From NCBI GenBank assembly GCA_007748055.1, contig CP036279.1, forward strand, positions 2,914,001 through 2,978,000: a DNA stretch of 64,000 nucleotides, given 5' to 3'. The DNA comes from Kolteria novifilia (lineage in GTDB: Bacteria; Planctomycetota; Planctomycetia; Kolteriales; Kolteriaceae). Below the pieces are notes generated by a model. That model was not told where the DNA came from. It did no database searches and worked only from the letters and a program-made list of their open reading frames with translations. Made by a program: the position numbers and the translations under genes. Shown one piece after another: positions 42,965 to 52,541 of this stretch. Position 1 is the stretch's first letter, and every line of letters begins with the position of its first letter.

Positions 42965-44368
42965 CTACGCGGTGGCGAGCTTGTTGTTCGCGTTGAGCGC
43001 CGCGATCTTGTAGGCCTCGGCCAGGGTCGGGTAGTTGAAGACGTTCTGGATGAAGAAGTCGAGCGTTCCATGGTGGGCCATCGCGACTTGGCCGATGTGG
43101 ATCAGCTCGGTCGCTCCGGTGCCGATGATGTGAACGCCGAGTAATTCGCGCGTCTCTTCGTGGACGAGCATCTTGAGCATGCCGATGTCATCGCCGAGCA
43201 GTTGCCCGCGGGCACACTCCTTGTAGCGGGCGATTCCCATTTCGTAGGGGATGCCTTCCTCGGTCAGTTGCCCCTCGGTCTTGCCGACCATGGAGATTTC
43301 GGGGATGGCGTAGATACCGTAGGGGAAGAGCTCGGGGAAGGAGTTCGTCGATCCGCCGAAGATGTGACAAGCCGCGAGGCGTCCTTGTTCCATCGAGGTA
43401 CTCGCCAGCGCGGGAAATCCGATCACGTCGCCGGCCGCGTAGACGTGCGGCACCTCGCTCTGGTAGAACTCGTTGACCTTAATTCGACCACGATGGTCGG
43501 TTTCGAGCCCGACGTTCTCCAATCCCAACGACTGAGTCGCGCCGCTTCGCCCGATGCAATACATCAGGGTGTCGGATCGGATGTGCTTGCCGCTTTCGAG
43601 CGTGGCGCGGACGAGGCTGTTGCTAAAACCGGGCCGGTTTTCCGGATCGGAGAGTTCGACACGCTCGACACGTTCACCCAAGCGAAGAGTGATGTCGACT
43701 TGCCGCATGTGGTATTGCAGCGCCTCGATGACTTCGTGATCGACGAATCCCAAGAGGCTGTCGCGTCCCTCGATCAAGGTGATTTGCACGCCGAGCGTGG
43801 CGAGGATGCACGCGTACTCGGTGCCGATGACGCCGCCGCCGACGATCACCATGCTTCGCGGAAGCCGCTTCAAATGGAGCAGCCCGTCGGAGTCGACGAC
43901 ATTGATGTTGTCGTAAGGGAGCATCGGGTCATGTGCGGGAGTCGTGCCGGTCGCGATGACGAAGTAGTCGCCGGTAACCCGTTCGCTGGAGTGTTCCCTC
44001 GTCACCTTGAGGGTGTGAGCATCTTCGAAGCGGCCGGTGCCCCGGATCAATTCGACACCGTTGCGCATCATTTGGTCTTCGATGATTTCCATCTCGGAAC
44101 GAATGACGCGGTTGCTCCAGAAGATGACGTCATCGAGGGTAATCTTCTTCTGGGGGCGGGAGCGCTCCCGCTGTCCCGTGGTGCCGGTGAGAGCCATCAC
44201 GGCTTCCCGCAGCGCCTTGGACGGGATCGTTCCCGTGTGGAGACAGGAGCCGCCGACGACTTCCTTCTTTTCGATAATCCCGACGTCCTTGCCGAGCTTC
44301 GATGCTTGGATCGCCGCTTTCTGGCCAGCGGGGCCCGTTCCAATCACCACCAAATCGAAATGCCGCAT
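42965..44368 (-). CDS. sthA: Soluble pyridine nucleotide transhydrogenase (Si-specific NAD(P)+ transhydrogenase)
   Basis: 467 residues from MRHFDLVVIGTGPAG, matching the usual length of about 466. An in-frame ATG 21 bases further upstream is a less likely alternative, since the flavin-binding strand should start close to the N-terminus. FAD-binding GTGPAG is at 10-15. The region that is a redox disulfide in related flavoproteins reads GGSCLHTGTIPSK: only C42 is kept and the partner position 47 is Thr, the mark of SthA rather than of lipoamide dehydrogenase or mercuric reductase. NAD(P)-binding VIVGGGVIGTEYA and the C-terminal dimerisation domain (HIIGTGATELIHIGQ) are present. A cytoplasmic enzyme that moves reducing equivalents between NADPH and NAD+. 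Confidence 0.93.
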   Translation of the reverse strand: MRHFDLVVIGTGPAGQKAAIQASKLGKDVGIIEKKEVVGGSCLHTGTIPSKALREAVMALTGTTGQRERSRPQKKITLDDVIFWSNRVIRSEMEIIEDQMMRNGVELIRGTGRFEDAHTLKVTREHSSERVTGDYFVIATGTTPAHDPMLPYDNINVVDSDGLLHLKRLPRSMVIVGGGVIGTEYACILATLGVQITLIEGRDSLLGFVDHEVIEALQYHMRQVDITLRLGERVERVELSDPENRPGFSNSLVRATLESGKHIRSDTLMYCIGRSGATQSLGLENVGLETDHRGRIKVNEFYQSEVPHVYAAGDVIGFPALASTSMEQGRLAACHIFGGSTNSFPELFPYGIYAIPEISMVGKTEGQLTEEGIPYEMGIARYKECARGQLLGDDIGMLKMLVHEETRELLGVHIIGTGATELIHIGQVAMAHHGTLDFFIQNVFNYPTLAEAYKIAALNANNKLATA

Positions 44369-44771
44369 GGGCCTTGCTTCCTCGAGCATGGTAGGGACAC
44401 CTCTCCAAGGGCATTCGTCGGTTGCCCGACGCCGCCCGAAAATCACCGGTAGCGTAGTGATTCCTCTCGCGAACGGCGCCAATCACAGCGGGAATGGCCG
44501 AATCTCTCTCGAACTCGTCCGGTTTTCGCGGCTTCCGACTAGCATGGAGGAAGCGCCGGCGTCGTCCGCTTCTCGTCGATCGCTCTCGGCAGGATGGGTG
44601 GCGGCAGATGGAGTGGGCGGGACGGATGGCCCAACGGAGAAAGGGTCCGATGGTTCGTTCGGCCACGACGTGGAAAGAGCCCAGTCGACATCTCGCCCAA
44701 AATTCACGAACAGCGTGGCGAGAAATGTCCTTGGTACGATTCTCGCCCTGAGACAGTGGCGGCAATGATTC
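44369..44771. other. Intergenic region, nothing recognised
   Basis: About 400 bases upstream of sthA and downstream of the small minus-strand gene. It should contain the sthA promoter, but I see no clear motif, hairpin or supported open frame. Confidence 0.4.
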
Positions 44772-45215
44772 TCAATTTGATACGAGGACGGGTTGTTGGG
44801 ACTCGCGCGTTTCGAAACCGCTCGCCAGTGGTTGCGACCCACGTCGGGACGAGGTCGCTCGTTCGGAGGGAGCGTCGGGAGAGACGCCGAACTGAATCTG
44901 CTGAAGCATCGCCACGATGCGCCGACCGTCATTGGGATTCCGCGTGAACCAGTCGAGCATGTGGACCAGACCGTGGTCGATCTCTTGGAGCAGGAGGAGG
45001 GCTTCTTCCGCGAGTTCCGAAGCCGATTCCCCTGGAGAATCGCCATCCTTGCCCGTGGGACGCTGGCACTCGCCGAGAAGCTCCAACGCGTCGCGCAGCG
45101 AGCAAACGCGGTGCAGGTAGGGATCCATCGCCGTATCGAGGATCGTGGCCAGACGCCCTTTCGGGGCGCCGTTCTCGTCGCAAGCGGGATGGGTCGAGTA
45201 CTGAGAACCAGCCAT
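44772..45215 (-). CDS. Small soluble protein of unknown function
   Basis: 147 residues starting MAGSQYSTHPACDENG, with GAGGGAG at the right distance before the ATG; the longer open frame lacks such support. It is rich in helical, acidic segments (DALELLGECQ, ELAEEALLLLQEIDHGLVHMLDWF). It has no signal peptide or membrane segment and a disordered basic C-terminus. I do not recognise the family. Codon use looks like that of a real gene (strong G/C third positions), and the opposite-strand frames do not. It is divergent from the antiporter gene. Confidence 0.65.
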   Translation of the reverse strand: MAGSQYSTHPACDENGAPKGRLATILDTAMDPYLHRVCSLRDALELLGECQRPTGKDGDSPGESASELAEEALLLLQEIDHGLVHMLDWFTRNPNDGRRIVAMLQQIQFGVSPDAPSERATSSRRGSQPLASGFETRESQQPVLVSN

Positions 45216-45508
45216 GGGTGCTCCCTCGGTAAGTTTTGGGCAATCCTTGAACGATCGGTGAAGACAAGACACCGAGTCGATGAACGCTCTTGCGAGTGCT
45301 CCCCGTTGAGAGCAACTGCCATGCCGAGGACTCGCGATCCGGCAACGATTCTCGTCATCGGATGAGGCAAAGCGCCGACGATCCGGTGTCGATTCGAGGG
45401 TGGATCGTTGGGCCAAGTCTTGACTCGGTCGCCGAGCGCCTCATACCTCCCTCACGAACGTCGCGTTCGAGTCGCGACCGACTCTCCGTGGTGACGCGAG
45501 ACCCTTCC

Positions 45509-46831
45509 ATGGAATGGTTCAATGTTCTGGGCATCGTGGTGACGGTGACCGCTTTCGCGAGTTACGTGAACCAGCGATTTCTCAAGCTCCCATCCTCGAT
45601 CGGGGTGATGGTCTTCGCCCTGGCTCTCTCGCTGGTCCATATTCTGTGGCACCAGTACGGGATGATGACCGAGGGGACGCCGTTCGTCGACATCGACGTC
45701 GCCGACAAGGTGCTCGGCACGATCGACTTTCAGACGCTCGTCTTGAACTTCATGCTGGGGCTGTTGCTCTTCGCGGGGGCGGTCGCGATTGATGTCGACG
45801 AATTGGCGTCGGAGAAGTGGCCGGTCGCGGCGATGGCGGTCATCGGCACGCTCGTCTCGACCTTCGGCGTGGGCTACCTGACGTGGTGGCTCTTCTCGTC
45901 GACCGGCGCGGATGTCGATCTGATCTACTGTCTTCTCTTCGGCGCGCTGATTTCCCCTACCGATCCAATCGCGGTCCTCGGCATCATGCGAAACGCGTGC
46001 GTTCCCAAGAAGATCGAATTACGGGTCGCGGGCGAGTCGCTCTTCAACGACGGTATCAGCGTCGCCACCTTCCTGATCCTGCTCGGGATGGCCGGTGGAA
46101 CGTCGGAACTGACCGCGTCGAGTGTTGTGGGCATTGTCGGTCGGGAGATGGTGGGCGGAGTCCTCTTCGGACTCCTGATCGGCTCGATCGCGACCCGCAT
46201 GCTCGACCGATCCGAAGAGGACGAATTGAAGATCCTCATCACGCTGGCATTGGTGATGGGGGGCTACGCGCTGGCGAGCGTGTTGGAAGTCTCCGCCCCG
46301 CTGGCGATCGTCATCGCCGGCCTCTTGGTCGGTCGACGCCGAGCTTTCAATCATGTCGACGAGCATGGCCGTCTCTCGCCCACGGCCACCTTCTGGAAGC
46401 TGATCGACCATGTGCTGAACATGCTGCTGTTCGTGCTTCTTGGTCTGGAGATGATCGCGATCAAGTTCCTCTTCAGCGACTTGCTTCAGGGGATCGCGGT
46501 GATTCCCGTGGTCCTCGTCGCCCGCTTCTTGGGGATTCTCGTTTCTCGGATGTTCCACGGGGTTCGGCGAGCGTTTCGGTTGAGGACCGTGTTTTTCATG
46601 ACGTGGGCGGGCCTGCGTGGTGGGGTCTCCGTGGCGTTGGCCCTTTCGCTGCCCGATTGGCTTCATCGCGATCGGGTCATCTCGGTCACCTACTGCGTGG
46701 TCGTCTTCTCGATCGTCTTTCAGGGGCTGACCATCAGTGACTTCGCGCGGTGGCTTCGCCGCTGCGAGGCCCGCGAGGATCCATCAATAGTAGGCCATGA
46801 AGCGGACGCCGAAGCCGGTGAACGAGCCTGA
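45509..46831 (+). CDS. Cation/proton antiporter (NhaP-type, CPA1)
   Basis: 440 residues from MEWFNVLGIVVTVTAFA. About 12 hydrophobic segments are present, with the CPA1 signatures GALISPTDPIAVLGIMR (ion-binding Asp), ESLFNDGISV and WAGLRGGVSVALALSLP. It exchanges Na+ (or K+) for H+ across the inner membrane. The frame extends upstream to 45290, but that part is not membrane-like. The 3' end overlaps the convergent porin gene by 48 bases, so the C-terminal tail (REDPSIVGHEADAEAGERA) is encoded on the antisense of the porin's last codons. Confidence 0.92.
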   Translation: MEWFNVLGIVVTVTAFASYVNQRFLKLPSSIGVMVFALALSLVHILWHQYGMMTEGTPFVDIDVADKVLGTIDFQTLVLNFMLGLLLFAGAVAIDVDELASEKWPVAAMAVIGTLVSTFGVGYLTWWLFSSTGADVDLIYCLLFGALISPTDPIAVLGIMRNACVPKKIELRVAGESLFNDGISVATFLILLGMAGGTSELTASSVVGIVGREMVGGVLFGLLIGSIATRMLDRSEEDELKILITLALVMGGYALASVLEVSAPLAIVIAGLLVGRRRAFNHVDEHGRLSPTATFWKLIDHVLNMLLFVLLGLEMIAIKFLFSDLLQGIAVIPVVLVARFLGILVSRMFHGVRRAFRLRTVFFMTWAGLRGGVSVALALSLPDWLHRDRVISVTYCVVVFSIVFQGLTISDFARWLRRCEAREDPSIVGHEADAEAGERA

Positions 46832-48268
46832 CGTGAAACCGTTGACCGGGGCATGCTGCTTGATGTCGCCGATCACGTAGTTCATCTGCACCCGCGACCA
46901 CGAATTGAGGTACCAGTTCAGCGCGGCGGTCACGTCCGACTGAACGCCCCCTTCAATGTCGGCGTCGGAGAGATCGACGTACGAGTAGCGAACGGCTGCT
47001 TCCCAGGCTCCAATCCCCATCTTCGGGCCGTCGCACGTCTTCGCGAGGAAGAAGGGTTCATGCGGCGAGATGCCGCCAATCGCCCCCTTGAACCGTTGAT
47101 ACTCGCGGGTCTCTCCAGTGAGGATGTACGCGACCATCGTGTACCAACCGGGGAAGAAGAGGTTCTCTTGTCCGGGACGAACGACCCACGTCGGGAGGAA
47201 CTCGCTCACGACCGACAGCGACCCGGCATTGAGCATCATCTCAAGACCCATCGTGTCCCACAGCGTCGTGTCCGCGATGCGGCCGGTGTCGACCCAGCGA
47301 CTGACCGAGCGGAGTTCGGGGCGACTCGAGAAGCGAGCCTGGTTGTTGGGGTCACTCGAGCCAAAGTCGGGATCGTTGCTGGCCACCATGTTCGCGATAC
47401 CGAGATGGAGAAACCCGCGACCGTCGGACGATTCGTCCCACCACGGCAAGTACGTGTAGCGGTTGTTGAACGAGAGGTTGCCGAAGCTGCCGGTGTAGTT
47501 TCCGTCGTTGGCGATGTTCTTGGTCGTGAAGAAGCCGTGGGCCATCGTCGCCCGTTCGTCGTCCGTTTCGATGTAGGAGATCAACCCGAAGCGACGTTCG
47601 TCCTCGTTGAAGGCCTGAATCGGCAGCGAGCGTTCCATGAAGACGTTGTTGTTACTACTGTTGATCGCTTCCATGCCGAGCGGACGCTTGAAGTTGCCGA
47701 CCAACACATCCTCGACGATGGGGAGGTGGTTCATCTCGAGGTAGGCGTCCTTCATCGCGATCGAACTTGGGTCGGCGAACTCGATGATCGTCTTGAATTT
47801 CAGGTTCTGGAAGATGTTTCCCTTCGCCCCGAGGCGCAGGCGTCGAAAGAGAAACCGGCTCTGCGGTTGGTCGCCGGTCGATGGGTTCTCGAACGATCCG
47901 ATGCCGCTGGTGGCGGTCGGGAAGTTCACAAAGTCGATGTGAACGCGACCCTGGAGCTTGATGTTGGCCTTGTTGAACGTGTCGGGCTTGGGAGGGATCT
48001 TCTTTTCGAACTCGTCGATGCGCTTTTCGATCTTCTCCATGAACTCGTCGGAGAGTCGCTCGGGCTCATCCTTCTTGGATGGCTCGTCGTCGCCGAGTTC
48101 CTTCTTCAGCTCCGCGATCACTTCCTCGAGCGACTCGATGCGCTCCTTGATCACTTCCACTTCGGCCGCACTTGTCGGCTCCGCCGTGGAATCGTCGCTG
48201 GAGATGGCTGACGTTGGCACGATCAGAGACAGGAACAACGCGAGCACGGGAAACGTACGACCGACCAT
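46784..48268 (-). CDS. OprO/OprP-family outer-membrane porin
   Basis: 494 residues with a signal peptide (MVGRTFPVLALFLSLIVPTSA) and AGGAGAG before the ATG. Residues about 33-95 form a charged coiled coil (VIKERIESLEEVIAELKKEL, FMEKIEKRIDEFEKKI), which is common in planctomycete and alphaproteobacterial porins and may hold the trimer or reach the peptidoglycan. The remainder is an amphipathic beta-barrel in the phosphate-selective porin O/P style (RFLFRRLRLGAKGNIFQNLKFKTIIEFA, DAYLEMNHLP, VLVGNFKRPLGME), ending in a C-terminal aromatic (RFMAYY). It allows anion diffusion; actual selectivity is not readable. Confidence 0.9.
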   Translation of the reverse strand: MVGRTFPVLALFLSLIVPTSAISSDDSTAEPTSAAEVEVIKERIESLEEVIAELKKELGDDEPSKKDEPERLSDEFMEKIEKRIDEFEKKIPPKPDTFNKANIKLQGRVHIDFVNFPTATSGIGSFENPSTGDQPQSRFLFRRLRLGAKGNIFQNLKFKTIIEFADPSSIAMKDAYLEMNHLPIVEDVLVGNFKRPLGMEAINSSNNNVFMERSLPIQAFNEDERRFGLISYIETDDERATMAHGFFTTKNIANDGNYTGSFGNLSFNNRYTYLPWWDESSDGRGFLHLGIANMVASNDPDFGSSDPNNQARFSSRPELRSVSRWVDTGRIADTTLWDTMGLEMMLNAGSLSVVSEFLPTWVVRPGQENLFFPGWYTMVAYILTGETREYQRFKGAIGGISPHEPFFLAKTCDGPKMGIGAWEAAVRYSYVDLSDADIEGGVQSDVTAALNWYLNSWSRVQMNYVIGDIKQHAPVNGFTSGSFTGFGVRFMAYY

Positions 48269-49028
48269 TGGGCTCTCCTAGCCACTACCGCCGACGACCA
48301 CATCGGGTCGACATCAATCATCTGCCATTTGCTCCATCGGCAAGTTGTGACGGTTGTTCCATTAATTCCACCTAGCGGCGGTGGTTGAGGTGGGAATCTT
48401 CATGATTGGCTCAAGTGCGAATTTGCCGCGATCGCCCCGGCTGTCTCTGTGGCCAAGGATCGCGCGTTTCCGTGGAAGGCCTAAATGCCCGAGACGCGAT
48501 GGGGCACGTTCGGGTCTTGGGACACCCAGACACTCGTTGATGCTTGGGCCTGGATGACGTTTAGAGGCCGTTGTCGGCCAGTGACATAACGAGATAGGCC
48601 AAGCTTCGTCTCAAGAGTTGATCGTCGGCGCGAGGCACAGCGAGTTGGTGGGGGACGAGGAGGTCGAAACAGGCGAATCCGTTGGATTCGTCGATGCAGA
48701 CCGACAAAGTCTCGCGCCAACGTAGCCAGCCGAAGCCAGAGCCGACTTTTGAGACGGAGCCTAGCACCAAGACGCCGGGTGTCATGCTCACGAATAGATT
48801 CGATCTGAGGCCTGAAAGCAGCGACGGGTAGCCTATCCCGAGCGTCCTGATTGGCCAATTCATTGCCCAGGAGAATTTCGGGTGCCATGCCCACTCTCCG
48901 TGGACATGCGCTAGATGCCTGTGACATGGCCATTCGTAGCCGGTAGCGAAAGATCAACGGACTGCTAACCCCTAGGCACTGGCTGACAAGCAGCCAGTGG
49001 CGCCCCAAGAGTTAAATGGACCGGTGCA
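48269..49028. other. Intergenic region, mostly unassigned, with two dispersed repeats
   Basis: About 760 bases. At 48882-48906 there is a degenerate CATGCCCAC element and at 48975-49006 an ACTGGCTG hairpin. A 100-codon minus-strand frame (48561-48863) reads MNWPIRTLGIGYPSLLSG and has no clear ribosome site or family; it could be a decayed gene. Nothing else is recognised. Confidence 0.5.
48975..49006 (+). repeat. Dispersed hairpin repeat, ACTGGCTG family, copy 3
   Basis: Perfect arms ACTGGCTG and CAGCCAGT around ACAAG, followed by GGCGCCCC. Matches the copy at 42893 in the same orientation and the one at 19760 in reverse. Confidence 0.85.
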
Positions 49029-50804
49029 CTAGAACGGGTTGGGGAGAACGGGGCCTTTCTCGCGACCCATCGCCTGCATGGGCGAGACGCGCGTCGGGCC
49101 GGGCAGTCGAGGCAGGCTGCGATCGAGGTGAATCCGAAAGAGCGTCAACCGATCGCTGGGGCACGATTCGCGCCGGGAGCGACAGCTCTCTTCGATCGTT
49201 TCGATCGTCGCGATACGGGTCAGCTTCTTCGCGTCGCGGCGCCGGGTGATGAGATAGAAGTCGTCCCCCTCCAGACGCTCATCCAAGAGGAAGCTCAGGT
49301 TGTGCAAACAGCGGGCCTGGTGATTCAGGTAGAAGTGAATCCGAAAAGCGTCCATGGAGTTGAGGTCCGCGTTGACGAGCACCGGAGTTCCCTCGGGGAC
49401 GACATCGTTGACCTGTTGCAGGAAAGCCGTGTCATCTTGGCACTGATCGCGCGGAGGAAGTTCGCAGGTGTAGACCCACATGTAGCTTGCGATGACTCCG
49501 GTGAGAATGGTCGTCATCGCCAAGACGCCATCGCGCGTCCGCAGGCTCCATCCCAGGCAGAGGGCGAGGACCGGAAAACCGACCAGCAGCGCCGTCGGCA
49601 GCCAACTCGGTCCGGCCAAGTGTTCCCCCCAGATGCCGATGGCGATCGCCGCGGGAAGCCCCAGAGCCAACAGCGCCGCCACGGGGCTGCGGACCCACTG
49701 GGGAGCCTCGAAGATCCACTCTCCCACACGCTTGAGCCCGATCGCCCCAAGGACCGACCATGGAGCCAAGCATTGCACGAGGTAGTGGTGATGCTTACCG
49801 GAAGCGAGCGAGAAGACGAAGATCGGCAAGATCGCCCAGAGGACGAAGAAACGCTCCGGGGAGAACCGCTCGCGAAGGCCCTTGCCGCTGAGCACTCCAA
49901 GCCCGAGCAGGGCGAAGAGAGGCCAGGGGAGAAGCGCCACGGGCAGCGCTTCGAGGTAGTACCACCATGGCTCGTTGATCGCCGTGTAGTTGCCACTGAG
50001 TCGGCCGAAGAGGTCGAACGTCCACAGATCGAGGACATCCGGATGACGAAACCAAGCCGCAATCGGCCACGCCACCGAGATCGCGATCGTGAGTAAGCCG
50101 CCCCAGCACCAGAGGTAGCGACGGATCCGGCCTAGATCACCGCTGAGCAGTAGGAAGCCGACGATCGGCAACAACGCCATCACCATGCCAAAGACGAGAC
50201 CCTTGGCGAGGTTTGTCATGCCGACAAGGGCGAAGAGCCCCCAAACGCTCCAGGGGCGAGAGCCGAAGAAGCGCAGGTCCGACTCGACCTCGCCGCGCGC
50301 TTGGAAGAATTCGATGTAGGCGAAGAGGCTTACCGCGCCCGTCACCACCGCGCAGAGGAAGATGTCCTCTTCGGCGAGCCAGGCGTAGTTGGTGAATTCG
50401 AAACTGGTGGCGAGCAGTAGCCCCGACAGGAGCCCCACCGATCGCCCGAAGCAGCCGGCCGCGAGATGAGCCATCATGACAACGACGGCCATCCCCATCA
50501 GCACTGGCGCGATGCGTACCGACCAGACATCCCACGTCCCGACCAACGAGGTTACCCCGATGGTGATCCACTGGGGCAGCGGCGGCCGTTCGAGCCAGGG
50601 ACGTCCCCCGCTAAGCGGGATGATCCACTCGCCTTCCTGCCACATCTCGCGAGCGCTCTGGGGCAGCACGCCTTCGTGCATCGTCAACGGGCGCCCTCCA
50701 AAGAGCGAGTACCCGAAGAGAAGCGCCGAGGTCAGCACTAGAACCGCGACGTCCGATCGCCGGAGTCGTCGCTCGTTCCAACTGTCGTCTAGGGTCGTCT
50801 GCAC
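49029..50804 (-). CDS. Membrane glycosyltransferase, GT39/ArnT-like
   Basis: 591 residues from a GTG with GGGAG upstream. About 12-13 hydrophobic segments and the PMT_2 layout: the first periplasmic loop (GGRPLTMHEGVLPQSAREM, then PLSGGRPWLERPPLPQW) corresponds to the catalytic loop of ArnT and PMT enzymes, although the usual Asp-Glu pair reads His-Glu here. The C-terminal about 170 residues are soluble. It would transfer a sugar from a polyprenyl-phosphate donor to lipid or protein on the outer face of the inner membrane. It is divergent from the GT87-like gene 222 bases away; the pair may serve cell-surface glycan or lipid modification. Confidence 0.85.
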   Translation of the reverse strand: MQTTLDDSWNERRLRRSDVAVLVLTSALLFGYSLFGGRPLTMHEGVLPQSAREMWQEGEWIIPLSGGRPWLERPPLPQWITIGVTSLVGTWDVWSVRIAPVLMGMAVVVMMAHLAAGCFGRSVGLLSGLLLATSFEFTNYAWLAEEDIFLCAVVTGAVSLFAYIEFFQARGEVESDLRFFGSRPWSVWGLFALVGMTNLAKGLVFGMVMALLPIVGFLLLSGDLGRIRRYLWCWGGLLTIAISVAWPIAAWFRHPDVLDLWTFDLFGRLSGNYTAINEPWWYYLEALPVALLPWPLFALLGLGVLSGKGLRERFSPERFFVLWAILPIFVFSLASGKHHHYLVQCLAPWSVLGAIGLKRVGEWIFEAPQWVRSPVAALLALGLPAAIAIGIWGEHLAGPSWLPTALLVGFPVLALCLGWSLRTRDGVLAMTTILTGVIASYMWVYTCELPPRDQCQDDTAFLQQVNDVVPEGTPVLVNADLNSMDAFRIHFYLNHQARCLHNLSFLLDERLEGDDFYLITRRRDAKKLTRIATIETIEESCRSRRESCPSDRLTLFRIHLDRSLPRLPGPTRVSPMQAMGREKGPVLPNPF

Positions 50805-51026
50805 GAAGAGAACTCCCGCTCACGGTGCACTAGTTGGGGAACGGTCGGCCCACCGAAAGTGTGACGCTGATTCGTACCTCGACCACAGGGAAGAGTGGCC
50901 GCGGCTAAGAGCGTTCGCGGGACGATACGTTGGCTGGGAAACCGCGTCAAGAGCGAGGGGGACGTGGCTTGACAGGCTCCTCGACAGCCCGTATTTCCCG
51001 CCACGTTCCTAACGACGGGGCCCTTC

Positions 51027-52352
51027 GTGAGCAGATCGACGCCGATGAATCATAGCTTCTCTCTTCGAGATCGCCTGTCTAGTTGGATGACCCATCCAGG
51101 TTTCGTCAACGGGGTCGCGATACTCTCGATACTCGGCGCCACGCTCTTTGTCGCGTTTCATCATCAAGTGACCAAAGGCTTTGTGCCGGAGAACTTCGGC
51201 GATCGCAACCTTCACACCCATCAGATCAAACGGGTGCTCGGCGACGCCAGCTACTGGCCCGAGGGCGAGCCGCTGCGAGCCTTTTCCTACCCGCTGCCGA
51301 ACGTGATCGGATCGTGGTTGTTCGAACAGGTCTTCGGATCGGCCAGCTCGCTTGTCTGGCTGATCATGGTCACGGCGGCGGTGCCCATTAACTTGCTGCT
51401 GCTGATGAGACTGCTCGACGTCTCGCGCCATCCCTATCGCTGGCTGATCGCGCTCGTGGCGGTCGTCAGCGTCAAGTACGTTGTCGAGTGGGACTTGCGC
51501 GCGGTGAACTGCAACGGCATGTACCTCGCGCTGGTGCTCGGAGCTCTCCTGGCCCTTAAACACGAGCGTGGCTGGACTTGCGGTCTGCTGATCGCGCTCA
51601 GCGCCGCTCTCAAACTCTACAGTGTCTTCTTCATCCCTTACTTTTGGTGGCAACGACAGTGGAAGGCCCTCTTCGCGACACTCGCGGGCATCGCGGTCTT
51701 CTTCGTCCTCTTTCCGGTTGCCTATCTCGGTTGGTCGGACGCCTGGAACATGACGATGAGCTGGCTCGCGACCGTTCGCGGACTCGGGCAGGGGACCAAC
51801 GTCCTAGAACTCAACGTTTACGTCATTTCTCCACAGTTTCTGCTCTACCATCTTCTCGGTGATCAACTGGCACCCCAAACGGTGGCGATTCTGACGCGGC
51901 TGATTCAGTTCGCTTGGATGGGGCTGGTCACCGCGTTCCTTCTCCTGCCGAGGGCGACGGGGAGCGAGTTGCCGAAGTCGTGGCGTCTGGCGATGGACGC
52001 GGCGGCCTTGACGATGTTCCCGCTGATGATCAGCCCGCTCTTTCAGCCACATCATGCGGTCGTGACGCTGCTCGGCGCTTTCTTGATCGCGCGGATCATC
52101 TTCGATCCGTCGACGTCGTGGAAGTGGCGCGTGGGACTCGCGAGTGTCCTGTCCGCGGTGCTCGCGATCTTTGAAGTCGGGCCCTCGGGCGACTTGCGCG
52201 GGGCGGGGATCGCCGGCACCTTTCTCCTTCTCCTCGGGACGATGGCGGTGATCAAGCGTTGGTTTCCTGGTCCAAGCGAAGCAGCCCTGTCAGTGGAGCT
52301 GGGGTCTTCTTCCGTTGGGTCAGCGGGGCCATTCGGCAGGAATGCCGCGTAA
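51027..52352 (+). CDS. Membrane glycosyltransferase, GT87/DUF2029-like
   Basis: 441 residues counted from a GTG; an ATG 18 bases further in (MNHSFSLRDR) is an equally possible start, neither having a strong ribosome site. About 10 hydrophobic segments with the pattern of the GT87 (DUF2029) mannosyltransferase family: LHTHQIKRVLGD in the first outer loop, LRAVNCNGMYLALVLGALLALKH, and LSAALKLYSVFFIPYFWW, the ALKxxP-like motif of this family. It uses a polyprenyl-phosphate sugar donor. No partner genes beyond the neighbouring GT39-like gene. Confidence 0.8.
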   Translation: MSRSTPMNHSFSLRDRLSSWMTHPGFVNGVAILSILGATLFVAFHHQVTKGFVPENFGDRNLHTHQIKRVLGDASYWPEGEPLRAFSYPLPNVIGSWLFEQVFGSASSLVWLIMVTAAVPINLLLLMRLLDVSRHPYRWLIALVAVVSVKYVVEWDLRAVNCNGMYLALVLGALLALKHERGWTCGLLIALSAALKLYSVFFIPYFWWQRQWKALFATLAGIAVFFVLFPVAYLGWSDAWNMTMSWLATVRGLGQGTNVLELNVYVISPQFLLYHLLGDQLAPQTVAILTRLIQFAWMGLVTAFLLLPRATGSELPKSWRLAMDAAALTMFPLMISPLFQPHHAVVTLLGAFLIARIIFDPSTSWKWRVGLASVLSAVLAIFEVGPSGDLRGAGIAGTFLLLLGTMAVIKRWFPGPSEAALSVELGSSSVGSAGPFGRNAA

Positions 52353-52541
52353 CGCTTTGTTAAGAAATGATTTACGAATGGTGATGTTGGCTAGATCGCC
52401 GTTTGACACTCCCCGGTTCGAGTCCCATACTTCAGTGATGCAGAATCGGCGCTCGCCGTCCCTCCGCGCGTCGGCGGAGGGGAGGAGGATTGCGAGCTCA
52501 TCCGATTCTCGTGGCAAGACCTTGGCCCGGAGTATGTGGAC

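Noticed and set aside
42965-44368. Dihydrolipoamide dehydrogenase or mercuric reductase
   Set aside because: The second redox cysteine is replaced by Thr (CLHTGT), which fits soluble transhydrogenase.
48481-49008. 175-codon minus-strand frame in the intergenic region
   Set aside because: Its first residues (GRHWLLVSQC) are the translation of the ACTGGCTG repeat; the frame at 42594-42938 starts the same way inside another copy, so both are repeat artefacts.
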